Shown here: positions 49,983-58,356 of the stretch, in pieces | Layout: the number at the start of each line of letters is the position of its first letter | Position numbering within the stretch: the stretch's first letter is position 1 | NCBI RefSeq assembly: GCF_002797555.1 | Contig: NZ_PGFA01000003.1 | Location: 372,001 to 436,000 of the forward strand | Reading direction: 5' to 3' | Length of the DNA stretch: 64,000 nucleotides | From: Hymenobacter chitinivorans DSM 11115 | GTDB taxonomy: Bacteria; Bacteroidota; Bacteroidia; Cytophagales; Hymenobacteraceae | Position numbers and translations under genes: made by a program | The notes under the pieces: model-generated | Told to the model about the DNA's origin: nothing | The model's input: the letters and a program-made list of their open reading frames with translations, nothing else | The model's database searches: none

Positions 49983-50501
49983 ATGGCTACTCCCCAATCC
50001 GCTCCCGGCCTGCGCTCCGCCCGCCGCCACTTCCGCCGTATCCTGCACCCCGACATGACGCCCATGGTAGGGCTGGGCTTCTTGCTGGTTACGTTCTTTC
50101 TACTGGCGGCTGATTTCGTGAAGCCAACGGTGATGCAGCTGACGATGCCGGCGAATTATCTCCGCAATCCTAATGAGTCAATCTGCTTCGGAATCGATAA
50201 TAGCCTCTCGCTCATACTGGGCAAGAATGGACAGGCACACTACTATCGGGGAGGTTTGTTTTCGGACGAGCTGCCCGAGTTGCATACTATCCATGGTGGT
50301 GCGGCTGGTCTGCGGCGTCTTCTGCTTGAAGTACGCCAGCAAGACTCTAGATCCGTGGTGCTCATCAAGCCAAGCTCGAATGCGAAGTACCGCGACTTGG
50401 TGGATGCGCTGGACGAAATGAATATCACTGACCAAAAGAGATGCGCTGTAGTAGACCTGTCCGAGCGTGACTACGCCTTGCTCAAGCAGCACGGTTTGTA
50501 A
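49983..50501 (+). CDS. ExbD-like protein without the proton-channel Asp (copy 2)
   Basis: 172 residues. N-terminal RRHFRRILHPDMTPMVGLGF, a helix LLVTFFLLAAD, then QLTMPANYLRNPNESI and KYRDLVDALDEMNITDQKRC, closely parallel to copy 1. The PMVD of working ExbD proteins reads PMVG. The 3' two-thirds of the gene uses noticeably more A and T at third positions than its neighbours (e.g. 50150-50350), which may mean relaxed selection or a different source. Confidence 0.8.
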   Translation: MATPQSAPGLRSARRHFRRILHPDMTPMVGLGFLLVTFFLLAADFVKPTVMQLTMPANYLRNPNESICFGIDNSLSLILGKNGQAHYYRGGLFSDELPELHTIHGGAAGLRRLLLEVRQQDSRSVVLIKPSSNAKYRDLVDALDEMNITDQKRCAVVDLSERDYALLKQHGL

Positions 50502-50578
50502 TTCGCTTTGCGAGCTGTAGTTTATGACTGACGCTGTACTAGGCCGGCTCCTATTTGAAGCGTAGTTAAAAGGCACGC

Positions 50579-51067
50579 CTATACCCGTCGTGCGGAGCGT
50601 TGGCCGGCTTTGTAGCTTACGCCGATTACGGCCAGCACTGCTGCAAACTGCAGTAGAATAACCAGCAGGAGCATACTGTCGAACGTCCTTTCCGGGCTGA
50701 CGGGCAGCGGGACGGTGGGGTCCAGGGGCGGGTAGACAGTGGTGCCTACCAGAGGGCTACTCAGGGTGTAGAGCAGCCACGAGCACAGGCCGATAAACAT
50801 TGTTCCCAAGCCCAGCAGGGCCAAGGCCGCGGACCGATAACGCCGGGCAAGCAGGTAGCTGCCCACGCCACCAATCAGCAGGGGCAGAAACAGCCCAAGT
50901 ATCAGCAGGTAAGGCGGCGCCACGAAATAGGTGTTGTGCAGCTGAATATCGATGCTGGAAGCCAGCAGCTGGTCGAAGCCGACGGTGACGCCGGTCAGTG
51001 CTACGGCTAAGAGCAGGGCGCCAAGCCCGATGGTGAGAATGGCTGCGGGAGCTGGTTTGGCTGACAT
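50579..51067 (-). CDS. Four-helix membrane protein with a DIQLHNTYFV motif
   Basis: 162 residues, four hydrophobic segments. The loop SIDIQLHNTYFVAPPYLLIL resembles the H-D-T-Y-F/Y-V string of heme-copper oxidase subunit I; whether it binds anything is unknown. Third in a minus-strand run DUF2157 - GDYxxLxY - this gene (8-bp gap). Family not recognised beyond the motif. Confidence 0.7.
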   Translation of the reverse strand: MSAKPAPAAILTIGLGALLLAVALTGVTVGFDQLLASSIDIQLHNTYFVAPPYLLILGLFLPLLIGGVGSYLLARRYRSAALALLGLGTMFIGLCSWLLYTLSSPLVGTTVYPPLDPTVPLPVSPERTFDSMLLLVILLQFAAVLAVIGVSYKAGQRSARRV

Positions 51068-51075
51068 GGGCTAGG

Positions 51076-51621
51076 CTACTTCGGCAGCTCTTCGACTCTG
51101 GTAATACGGGCCTGGCCCCAGGGCGCCACGCTCACCTTGACCAGTAAGGGCCGCCGGCCGCCGGTTTTCTGGAGCTCCTTACCCGTGGCTTCGGGCACGT
51201 AGTAGCGCTCCAGGTTGTAGCGCAGGCGCAGGCCGTGGCGCCAGCTGTCGGTGACCCAGCCGCGCAGCACGGCCTGGTCGGGAGCCGTGGGGGTGAGCTC
51301 AGTGGCCGACACGGCCGTGGCTTCGTAGGCACCGTTTTGGGGGCGGAGCAGCACGTACACGGGCTGGTGCTTGCGGGGCGGCTGGGGACCTTGCCACAGC
51401 GTGGGCGGCACCTGGCTGATGCTGTAGGTGAGCCGCAGGTAGTCGCCGTAGAGCAGGTCGCGCGGGTCGACGGGGGTGGTGCGCAGCGTGACGGTGCGGC
51501 CCAGGGCGGTGGTGGCGTAGCCGGCCCCGGCCACGGCCAGGATGAAGAGCATCTGGGCCGCTACGGCCAGCTTGATCAGGCGGCGGTGGGTGAAGGAGGT
51601 GGTGGAGACGGGCGTTGCCAT
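51076..51621 (-). CDS. GDYxxLxY-family membrane-anchored protein
   Basis: 181 residues, one N-terminal helix (KLAVAAQMLFILAVAGAGYA), then VDPRDLLYGDYLRLTYSISQ with the family motif GDYLRLTY, and a beta-rich C-terminus. Usually found beside DUF2157 genes, as here (2-bp gap). Function unknown; the bulk is outside the cytoplasm. Confidence 0.85.
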   Translation of the reverse strand: MATPVSTTSFTHRRLIKLAVAAQMLFILAVAGAGYATTALGRTVTLRTTPVDPRDLLYGDYLRLTYSISQVPPTLWQGPQPPRKHQPVYVLLRPQNGAYEATAVSATELTPTAPDQAVLRGWVTDSWRHGLRLRYNLERYYVPEATGKELQKTGGRRPLLVKVSVAPWGQARITRVEELPK

Positions 51622-51623
51622 GC

Positions 51624-52838
51624 TTACTCGGGCTGTTTAGCCGATAATGATTGGGCGTTCTTGCGCCGCAGATACCAGCTCAAACCCAGCAGCAGCACGC
51701 CGCCCACCAGGAAGAACAGCGACTTATCCATAAAGGCCCAGGTCAGCTTGAAGTAGGCCACCATGGTAGTGACGATGAACAGAACCGTGCCCAGGGTGAC
51801 CCGGTCGGCGTTGTTTTCCTGGTGGGCCCGCCACAGCACAGTGCCCGAGTAGGCGTAGAGCACTACCAGCGTGGCAATGGCCAGGGCCAGGCCGCCGTGC
51901 AGGTAGAAGCCGGGCAGCAGCAGGAGCCAGTCGGTGGCGCTGCCGGGGCGGCTGCGGCGGTACTTGCCCCAAAGCGACAAAGCGAATACGCCCAGCAAAG
52001 CCCCGATATAAGCCAGGAAGGGCGGGCGCAGCATGCCGGCGTAGGTATCGGCCTCGCCGTAGAGGGCCAGGCCCAGCGTGAAGAGGAAGGCCGAAGCCAG
52101 GGGCGGAGTTTGCAAAGCCCGGCCCGCCGAGCGGTCCGTTTGCCAGTCGCCGGCGGCGTAGATGAGCATGGCCGGGATGAAGAACCAGGTGATTTTGGCG
52201 TGCAGATGCCCGATGAGCAGGCCAGCCTGCCATAAGAGGCCAGTGGCCAGCACGGTGCCCAGCAGCGCGTCGGGGTGGCGCCACCAGTAGTAGCCCAGGC
52301 CCACCACGGTGAGGGCCGCGGTGAGGTAGCTGAACGTGCCCAGCTGCCCGGTGCTGTAGCCCTGCACGATACCGCCGATGGCGGCCATGAGCACGAAGAT
52401 GGTGCGGCTACGGTAGAGGTAGGTGAGGGCGGTGCCGGCCAGGGCCCAGGCCAGCAGGCCGGGGGCGTCGTAGCCGATGAGCTGGTACATCTGGCTGGTG
52501 AGAATGATGCCGCAGCCGAATAGGATGAGGCCCAGCCCAATGAGGCCAATGCCCAGGGACTCATTGCGGCGGGCCAGGAAATACTCGCCGCCGGCGTAGG
52601 CTCCGCCCATGCTGCCCAGCAGCAGCAGCAGGCGCAGCCACTCGGGCAGGCCCTGCCAGTTGGCGGCCACTATGCTCAGCGCACTCAGGCCCAGCAGCAA
52701 CGAGCCCAGCAGCGGCAGCAAGCCCACCACGTGCTGGTCCTCGGGGTAGAGGGCCAGAAGCTGCTGGTGCTGCTGCTCGGTGATAATGCCCTTGCGTACC
52801 CACTCGGGCCCGTCGGTTTCAAGCAGCTTTCGACTCAT
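51624..52838 (-). CDS. DUF2157 membrane protein
   Basis: 404 residues, an N-terminal soluble part (RKGIITEQQHQQLLALYPED) followed by ~10-12 helices; the DUF2157 pattern GLSALSIVAANWQGLPEWLR and YAGGEYFLARR is seen at 50-110. First gene of a three-gene minus-strand operon with GDYxxLxY and a small membrane protein. Function unknown. Confidence 0.88.
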   Translation of the reverse strand: MSRKLLETDGPEWVRKGIITEQQHQQLLALYPEDQHVVGLLPLLGSLLLGLSALSIVAANWQGLPEWLRLLLLLGSMGGAYAGGEYFLARRNESLGIGLIGLGLILFGCGIILTSQMYQLIGYDAPGLLAWALAGTALTYLYRSRTIFVLMAAIGGIVQGYSTGQLGTFSYLTAALTVVGLGYYWWRHPDALLGTVLATGLLWQAGLLIGHLHAKITWFFIPAMLIYAAGDWQTDRSAGRALQTPPLASAFLFTLGLALYGEADTYAGMLRPPFLAYIGALLGVFALSLWGKYRRSRPGSATDWLLLLPGFYLHGGLALAIATLVVLYAYSGTVLWRAHQENNADRVTLGTVLFIVTTMVAYFKLTWAFMDKSLFFLVGGVLLLGLSWYLRRKNAQSLSAKQPE

Positions 52839-52909
52839 AAGTAAATTTTACGCAGAAAAGGAATAAAAGCCGGCGCTACCAGGGAAAGCAAGGCCTGATG
52901 AAACTAGGC

Positions 52910-53797
52910 TCAGCGCAACTGTCGAAGGTCCATTTGGGCAAGCGCACCATCTCGCCGCAGCTGGTTTTTACGGAAGAAGGCCGCCAATTCCTGCAAGCGG
53001 CGGACGTTGTCGTAGCGGAAATTCCAGTAGAGCTTGGTTTGACATTCCGAGCAGAGGCGGTTAGGCGTGGCGTCTGTTTCCGGCAGACTATTAGTCCCGT
53101 TCATTGCGCAGCGGGCATACGTGCAATGGTGGAGGGAAACCATATGCCCGATTTCGTGGGACGAAATGCTGAGCAGCCGAGTCAGACAGCGGGTGTAGTT
53201 TTTAGGCGTTAGAGTTTGATCCTGCAGCCGGTAAATAGACGTAATGCCCACCCGGTGCGGATAAGAGGCCTGCCCAAAGACGTAGTTCCAGTCAGCTTCA
53301 GGATACAGGTCTTTGGCACTAATAGCCATCAGGGCCAGTCCGGTTCGGGGAAGCCGGGTTTTCAGGTAGTAGTTGATCAGGTAGGGCGCCAGCAGCTGTT
53401 CATGGCCATTCTGGCGGCGCCGGGCCCCGGGCGGAACCAGCGTATCGGCTACTGCCGGCAACAGCACCACCGGCTGCTGGTAGAAAATGCGCAAGTACTC
53501 CTGGGTGGCTTGCAGGGCCTGGCGCTGTAGGGCTGAGAAGCGGCCCACGGGCTGTAAATAAATGGTTCGGGTAAGTGAATCGGGGCGGAAGGGCGGAAGC
53601 TGCTGGTAGGCTTCCAGGTTTTGCCCGGCTTCCCGATTTTCGTAGAGCCACTCGCCGGGCTGCGGCTTTTTCAGGGGAAAGTCGTTTTTCTGAATCGCCT
53701 GAAAGTAGCTTTCCGCCGCTGACGAAAAGGAAGCAACAGATGAGCTGCGCCCGCAGGAAAAAAGAAAAACCAGCAGCGGGAAAAAAAGATACGCCAT
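52910..53797 (-). CDS. Archaemetzincin-like lipoprotein metalloprotease
   Basis: 295 residues. Signal with lipobox (LLVFLFSC), then a ~150-residue N-terminal part, and the metzincin site HEIGHMVSLHHC with CTYARCAM and CSEC after it: the archaemetzincin signature HExxHxxGxxHCx4CxM...CxxC, except that the Gly at position 8 is Ser. The Met-turn Met is in CAMNG. Zinc peptidase, probably processing short peptides; here exported and lipid-anchored, whereas most archaemetzincins are cytosolic. Confidence 0.88.
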   Translation of the reverse strand: MAYLFFPLLVFLFSCGRSSSVASFSSAAESYFQAIQKNDFPLKKPQPGEWLYENREAGQNLEAYQQLPPFRPDSLTRTIYLQPVGRFSALQRQALQATQEYLRIFYQQPVVLLPAVADTLVPPGARRRQNGHEQLLAPYLINYYLKTRLPRTGLALMAISAKDLYPEADWNYVFGQASYPHRVGITSIYRLQDQTLTPKNYTRCLTRLLSISSHEIGHMVSLHHCTYARCAMNGTNSLPETDATPNRLCSECQTKLYWNFRYDNVRRLQELAAFFRKNQLRRDGALAQMDLRQLR

Positions 53798-53844
53798 TCG
53801 GAACAGCCAGAATTTTTGTAAACAGCTTATGCCAGTGGGTTAGT

Positions 53845-54546
53845 TTACACATCCTTCCGGGCCCGGGTCATCTCACGCTTACCGGGCGGGCCGGGCAGCT
53901 TTTCCACCAGCCAGCCGGCGGCCTTGAGGCTGCGGCGGAAGGAGCCCTTGGCGCAGTAGCTCACCAGTACCCCGCCGGGGGCGGTGGCCGCAAACAGCTG
54001 CTCGAAGACGGCTTCGGTCCACATATCGGGCTGCTTTTCGGGAGCAAAGGCGTCGAAGTAAACCACGTCGTAGTGCTGGGCGGGCAGGGCGGTATCCTGG
54101 AGGGCGGCGGGCATCTTGCGCAGCACAAAGTGCTCGGTCAGGTGCACGGCTTCGTGCCAGGGGGCCGCGTGCAGGTACTCGTGGTAGGCCCGCAGCTCGG
54201 GGTTGAGCACGTAGCGCTCCACGCCCAGGCTCTGGATGACGGCCGGCGGCAGGGGGTATTTCTCCAGCGTGTCGTACTCGATGATCTGGCTGGCCGTCAG
54301 ACTGCGCTGCAGGGTGAGCAGGGCGTTGAGGCCGGTGCCAAAGCCGATTTCCAGGACCCGCACCGGGCCGGGGCCGCGGGTAAGGGCGGGCTCCAGCCCG
54401 GCGGCCAGGTACACGTGCATGGCTTCCTGCAGGGCGCCGTGGGTGGAGTGGTAGTGCTCATCCAGGGCGGGCACGTACAGGGTGCTCGAACCATCGGCTG
54501 TGGTCCGAACTTCTACTTTTACACCGCCTTCGGTTTCGTGCATCAT
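53845..54546 (-). CDS. mnmD: tRNA U34 methyltransferase MnmD
   Basis: 233 residues if started at 54546 (MMHETEGG); ATG codons at 54543 and 54567 are alternatives, the latter overlapping the start of the divergent thioesterase. Rossmann SAM site VLEIGFGTGLNALLTL; then VYFDAFAPEKQPDMWT and VSYCAKGSFRRSLKAAGW, typical of the MnmD domain of MnmC. Methylates the 5-aminomethyl group of U34 in tRNA. Without the FAD domain MnmC(o), as in many Bacteroidota. Confidence 0.9.
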   Translation of the reverse strand: MMHETEGGVKVEVRTTADGSSTLYVPALDEHYHSTHGALQEAMHVYLAAGLEPALTRGPGPVRVLEIGFGTGLNALLTLQRSLTASQIIEYDTLEKYPLPPAVIQSLGVERYVLNPELRAYHEYLHAAPWHEAVHLTEHFVLRKMPAALQDTALPAQHYDVVYFDAFAPEKQPDMWTEAVFEQLFAATAPGGVLVSYCAKGSFRRSLKAAGWLVEKLPGPPGKREMTRARKDV

Positions 54547-54565
54547 AACTTCTGTCTTTGGCAAC

Positions 54566-55003
54566 ATGGCCCGCGTAAAAGTAGCGTTACCCACCACATA
54601 TTCCCTGACCGTGCAGGTGCCGGTCCGCATCACCGACCTTAACTACGGCGGCCACCTCGGCAACGATGCCCTGCTCAGCATCCTGCACGAGGCCCGGGTG
54701 CAGTTCTTGCAGCACGTGGGCCTCAACGAGCTGGACCACGTTACGCGCCTGGGTACCATCATGGCCGACGTGGCCATCGAGTACAAGGGGGAGGCCTTTT
54801 ACGGCGACGTGCTGCACCTGCAGCTGGCCGCCACCGACCTCAACAAATACGGCTTCGACGTGGTGTACTGGGTGAAAAACCAGGACGGCCGCGAAATTGC
54901 GCGGGCCAAAACCGGCATGCTGCTCTTCGACTACAACACCCGCAAGCTGCGCAGCCTGGCCCCGGAAGTGGCGGCCCGCCTCGGTGCCGACCTCCAAGCG
55001 TAA
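54566..55003 (+). CDS. Acyl-CoA thioesterase, hotdog fold (4HBT)
   Basis: 145 residues from the ATG at 54566. VRITDLNYGGHLGNDALLSI (active Asp in TDLNYGGHLGN), LHEARVQFLQ and VAIEYKGEAFYGDVLHLQL mark the YbgC/4HBT branch. Hydrolyses an acyl-CoA thioester; substrate unknown. Followed 3 bp later by a TenI-like gene, so co-translated. Confidence 0.9.
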   Translation: MARVKVALPTTYSLTVQVPVRITDLNYGGHLGNDALLSILHEARVQFLQHVGLNELDHVTRLGTIMADVAIEYKGEAFYGDVLHLQLAATDLNKYGFDVVYWVKNQDGREIARAKTGMLLFDYNTRKLRSLAPEVAARLGADLQA

Positions 55004-55006
55004 GGT

Positions 55007-55621
55007 ATGTTTCCGCTGCTGCTTATTTCCTCGCCCTGGTTGTTGCCCCACGAGCACCACGTGCTGGCGCGGCTCTTTGAAGCGGGCCTGCCCACGCTCC
55101 ACCTGCGGAAGCCCGGCGCCTCCCGGGCCGAGATGGAGGCCTACCTGCGGGCCGTGCCCCGGGAGTTTCACGGCCGCATCATGCTGCACCAGCACCACGA
55201 GCTGGCCCGCGACTACGCCCTGCAGGGCCTGCACCTGCCCGCCGCTACCCGGGAAGCCTGGCGCGGCACCCCGGCTCCCGGCCAGCTCCTGTCCACCTCG
55301 TTTCACAGCCTGGAGGAAGTGGAGCGCCACCGGCGGCGTTACCACCACGTGTTTCTAAGCCCGATCTTCAACAGCATCAGCAAAGTGGGCTACTCGGCGG
55401 CCTTCCAGCCCCAGGAGCTGCAAGCGGCCCTGGCACGCTGGGCGGCCCGGCCCGCTTTCCGGCCGCAAGTGGTAGCCCTGGGCGGCATCGATGCCTCGAC
55501 CCTGGGCCCGGTCCGGCAGCTGGGCTTTGCGGGCGCGGCCGTGCTCGGGGCCATCTGGCAGCACCCCGACCCGGTCGGGGTGTTTCGGGAGCTGCAGCAG
55601 CTGGCCGCCCAACCGCTGTAG
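55007..55621 (+). CDS. ThiE/TenI-like protein lacking several ThiE residues
   Basis: 204 residues, TIM-barrel of the thiamine phosphate synthase superfamily: LHLRKPG (for QLRxK), ALGGIDASTLGPVRQLGFAGAAVLGAIW near the C-terminus, LSPIFNSISKVGY in place of GPxxxTxTK. In ThiE an Asn-Asp pair and HLGQ-D hold the pyrophosphate; here the segments read LHQHHELAR and LHLPAATRE. This argues against normal ThiE catalysis and for a TenI-like aminase or unknown role. It faces the thi operon (convergent), whose own thiE is complete. Confidence 0.8.
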   Translation: MFPLLLISSPWLLPHEHHVLARLFEAGLPTLHLRKPGASRAEMEAYLRAVPREFHGRIMLHQHHELARDYALQGLHLPAATREAWRGTPAPGQLLSTSFHSLEEVERHRRRYHHVFLSPIFNSISKVGYSAAFQPQELQAALARWAARPAFRPQVVALGGIDASTLGPVRQLGFAGAAVLGAIWQHPDPVGVFRELQQLAAQPL

Positions 55622-55719
55622 CGCGAACTGTGTAGTTCGCGTGCCCCGCGCCATTACAACGATTGTCGTTCAGGTACGCGAACTACAACCAGAGGTCAGC
55701 GCAGCTAAAGTTCGCGCTA
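55619..55719. repeat. 101-bp miniature element with 11-bp terminal inverted repeats
   Basis: Left end TAGCGCGAACT (55619-55629), right end AGTTCGCGCTA (55709-55719), exact reverse complements. Inside are one AGTTCGCG (55634-55641) and one CGCGAACT (55677-55684), so the RNA or DNA could form two hairpins. The first three bases supply the TAG stop of the TenI-like gene. REP/MITE-like; no target-site duplication seen. Confidence 0.75.
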
Positions 55720-55730
55720 CTGCCGTGCAG

Positions 55731-56852
55731 CTACCGCACGGTAGCGGTCAGGGTCGGGTCCCAGTCTTTCCAGACGGGCTCGTAGCCCTGGCGGCGGAGC
55801 ATGGCGGCAATTTCCTGGGGGCTGCGCTCGTCGGATATCTCGAACTGCTCCAGCGACTCCGGGGCCACGGCGTAGCCGCCGGGGTTGGTCTTGGAGCCCG
55901 CGCTGATACTGGTGATGCCCAGGCGAATGATGTTGTCGCGGAAGGTGGGGCTTTCCCTCGTGGAAATGGAGAGTTCCACTTCCTCGTTGAGCAGGCGGTA
56001 GGCACAGATCAGCTGCACCAGTTCCCGGTCGGTCATTTCCACTTTGGGCTGCAACAGACCCTCGGTGGGGCGCAGGCGCGGAAACGACAGGCTGTACTTG
56101 GTTTGCCAGTAGGTGCGCTCCAGGTAGTCGAGGTGGAGGGCGGTGTAGAAGGCGTCGGTGCGCCAGTCTTCCAGGCCGAAGAGCACGCCCAGCCCCATCT
56201 TATGAATGCCGGCCCGCCCCAGGCGGTCGGGCGTGTCGAGGCGGTAGTGAAAGTTGCTTTTCTTGCCCTTGGGGTGGTGCTTTTTGTAGTCCTGCTGGTG
56301 GTAGGTTTCCTGATACACCAGCACCGTATTCAGGCCCTGCGGAATCAGCCGTTCGTAGTCGGCCTGGTCGAGGGGCTGCACTTCCATGGAAATGTGGGAA
56401 AAGTGGGGCCGCAACGTGCGCAGGGCTTTTTCCAGATAATCCACGCCCACGGTCTGGTTGGCTTCGCCGGTTACGAGCAGCACATGGTCGTAGCCCCAGC
56501 CTTTGAGTACGGCCGCCTCCTGCAGCATTTCCACGCTGCTCAGGGTGCGCCGCCGGATCTGGTTGTCGAGGCTGAAGCCGCAGTAGGTGCAGATGTTCTG
56601 GCACTCGTTGCTCAGATACAGCGGCACGTAGAGCTGCACCGTGTTGCCGAACCGCCGGCGCGTGAGCTGCTGGCTAAGCTGGGCCATCTGCTCCAAATAA
56701 GGCGCGGCAGCCGGCGAAATCAGCGCCTGGAAGCCGTCCAGCGTCCGTTTGGGTGCCGCCAATGCCCGCTCTACATCCGCCGCCGTCTTGGCGTAGATGC
56801 TGGTCTTGACGTCGTCCCAGGCGTGGGCTTCGAAGATGGGGCGGAAGGACAT
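55731..56852 (-). CDS. thiH: 2-iminoacetate synthase (ThiH)
   Basis: 373 residues. Radical-SAM enzyme: CQNICTYCGF is the CxxxCxxC motif, preceded by RRFGNTVQLYVPLYLSNE and followed by LDNQIRRRTLS. Later QKHHPKGKKSN-like and FHYRLDTPDRLGRAGIHKMG strings fit ThiH. Cuts tyrosine into 2-iminoacetate and p-cresol, giving the glycine part of the thiazole of vitamin B1. Last gene of the thi operon, separated from thiG by an inverted repeat. Confidence 0.95.
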   Translation of the reverse strand: MSFRPIFEAHAWDDVKTSIYAKTAADVERALAAPKRTLDGFQALISPAAAPYLEQMAQLSQQLTRRRFGNTVQLYVPLYLSNECQNICTYCGFSLDNQIRRRTLSSVEMLQEAAVLKGWGYDHVLLVTGEANQTVGVDYLEKALRTLRPHFSHISMEVQPLDQADYERLIPQGLNTVLVYQETYHQQDYKKHHPKGKKSNFHYRLDTPDRLGRAGIHKMGLGVLFGLEDWRTDAFYTALHLDYLERTYWQTKYSLSFPRLRPTEGLLQPKVEMTDRELVQLICAYRLLNEEVELSISTRESPTFRDNIIRLGITSISAGSKTNPGGYAVAPESLEQFEISDERSPQEIAAMLRRQGYEPVWKDWDPTLTATVR

Positions 56853-56855
56853 AGG

Positions 56856-56968
56856 TTGATGATTGTTAATTGTTGATTGTTAATTGTTGATTGTTGGTTA
56901 TTGATTCAGAGGGGTAATAGAACGACTTAACAATCAGTAATTAACAATCACCAATCAACTAACAACTA
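56856..56968. repeat. Inverted repeat built from TGATTGTTAATTG words
   Basis: Between thiG and thiH. The left arm (56857-56904) consists of GATTGTTAATTGTT-like words repeated with a 14-bp step; the right arm (56927-56968) carries the complementary CTTAACAATCAGTAATTAAC and following words. About 20 of 22 bases in the core pair. Possible site for RNA processing or partial termination inside the operon. Confidence 0.75.
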
Positions 56969-57739
56969 GTCTAGAAAAGCGGTGAGCGGGGAGCTGGCTA
57001 CGGCGTGGCTGGCCGGGGCGGCCAGCTTGGCTTCGTAGGCCAGGCGGCCGGCTTCCACGGCCATTTTAAAAGCTTGAGCCATGGCTACGGGCTGCCCGGC
57101 TACGGCAATGGCGGTGTTGACCAGCACCGCGTCGGCGCCCATTTCCAGGGCTGCGGCCGCGTGGGAAGGCGCCCCGATACCGGCATCGACTACCACCGGC
57201 ACCCGGCTCTGGCCGATGATGATTTCCAGAAACTCCCGGGTGAGCAGGCCTTTGTTGGAGCCGATGGGGGCGCCCAGGGGCATCACGGCGGCCACGCCCA
57301 CTTCCTCCAGGCGCTTGCACAGCACTGGGTCGGCGTGGATGTAGGGCAGCACCACAAAACCCAGCTGCACCAGCTCCTCGGCGGCCTTGAGTGTTTCGAT
57401 GGGGTCGGGCAGCAGATACTTGGGGTCGGGGTGAATTTCGAGCTTGAGCCAGTTGGTTTCCAGGGCTTCGCGGGCCAGCTGGGCGGCAAACACGGCTTCT
57501 TTGGCCGTACGCACCCCGGAGGTGTTGGGCAGCAGGCTGAACTGCGGGTGGCCCAGGTGGCGCAGCAAATCGTCGTCGGCCGACGTCACATCCACCCGTT
57601 TCAGGGCCACCGTTACCAGCTCCGAGCCCGAGGCCAGCAGGGCTTCTTCCATCAGCTGGGCCGAGCTGAACTTGCCGGTGCCGGTAAACAGCCGCGACGA
57701 AAACGTGCGGCCGGCAATAACCAGGGGGTGAGTTGTCAT
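56966..57739 (-). CDS. thiG: Thiazole synthase ThiG
   Basis: 257 residues from the ATG at 57739, overlapping the thiE stop by 4 bp (ATGA), a sign of coupled translation. [20 protein letters not shown] at the N-terminus, [10 protein letters not shown] with the Schiff-base Lys, [48 protein letters not shown]. Builds the thiazole ring from DXP, iminoacetate and ThiS thiocarboxylate. Confidence 0.96.
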   Translation of the reverse strand: MTTHPLVIAGRTFSSRLFTGTGKFSSAQLMEEALLASGSELVTVALKRVDVTSADDDLLRHLGHPQFSLLPNTSGVRTAKEAVFAAQLAREALETNWLKLEIHPDPKYLLPDPIETLKAAEELVQLGFVVLPYIHADPVLCKRLEEVGVAAVMPLGAPIGSNKGLLTREFLEIIIGQSRVPVVVDAGIGAPSHAAAALEMGADAVLVNTAIAVAGQPVAMAQAFKMAVEAGRLAYEAKLAAPASHAVASSPLTAFLD

Positions 57740-58356
57740 ACAGTGAGTTCCTGCAAATGGTGAACAAACTGCGCGGCCGTGCCGGGTATATCGGCGGGAT
57801 TGGCAATGGCCCCCGAAACGGCCACGCCGTGCAGGCCGGTGAGCAGCAGGGCCTCCGCATCGGGCAGCGTGATGCCGCCGATACCGATGATGGGCATCGT
57901 GAAGCCGGCCGCGGCGCACTGCTTTAGAATAGCCGAGTAACCTTCCAAACCCAGAATCGGGCTCAGCTTTTCCTTGGTGGTGGTAAAGCGGAAGGGGCCC
58001 AGGCCGATGTAATCCACGCCGGCCTGCACCAGCTGCTCGATGTCGGCGAAGGTGTTGGCCGTGCCGCCCAGAATTTTGCCGGGCCCAACCAGCGCCCGGG
58101 CTTTAGCCGCCGGCATATCCTGCTTGCCTAAATGCACCCCGTCGGCCCCGATTTCCAGGGCCAGCTGGGGATTGTCGTTGATAATGAGCGTGGCCCCGTG
58201 CTGGCGGCACACGGCCTGGGTGTCGAGGGCCAGCTGCTTCCAGTGGTCGGGTGCCGCGTTTTTTACCCGCAGCTGCACCCAGCGCACCCCGCCGCGGCAG
58301 GCTTGCTCGGCGTGGTCGGGCCGGTTGGTGATGAAATGGAGGTTACTGATCTGCAT
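57736..58356 (-). CDS. thiE: Thiamine phosphate synthase
   Basis: 206 residues. [62 protein letters not shown] and [14 protein letters not shown]: all ThiE catalytic segments are present, unlike the relative at 55007-55621. Joins the pyrimidine and thiazole halves. Overlaps thiD by 14 bp and thiG by 4 bp. Confidence 0.95.
   Translation of the reverse strand: MQISNLHFITNRPDHAEQACRGGVRWVQLRVKNAAPDHWKQLALDTQAVCRQHGATLIINDNPQLALEIGADGVHLGKQDMPAAKARALVGPGKILGGTANTFADIEQLVQAGVDYIGLGPFRFTTTKEKLSPILGLEGYSAILKQCAAAGFTMPIIGIGGITLPDAEALLLTGLHGVAVSGAIANPADIPGTAAQFVHHLQELTV

Noticed and set aside
55007-55621. Second functional thiE
   Set aside because: The Asn-Asp and Gly-Gln-Asp phosphate-binding segments of ThiE are not present, so I call it TenI-like only.
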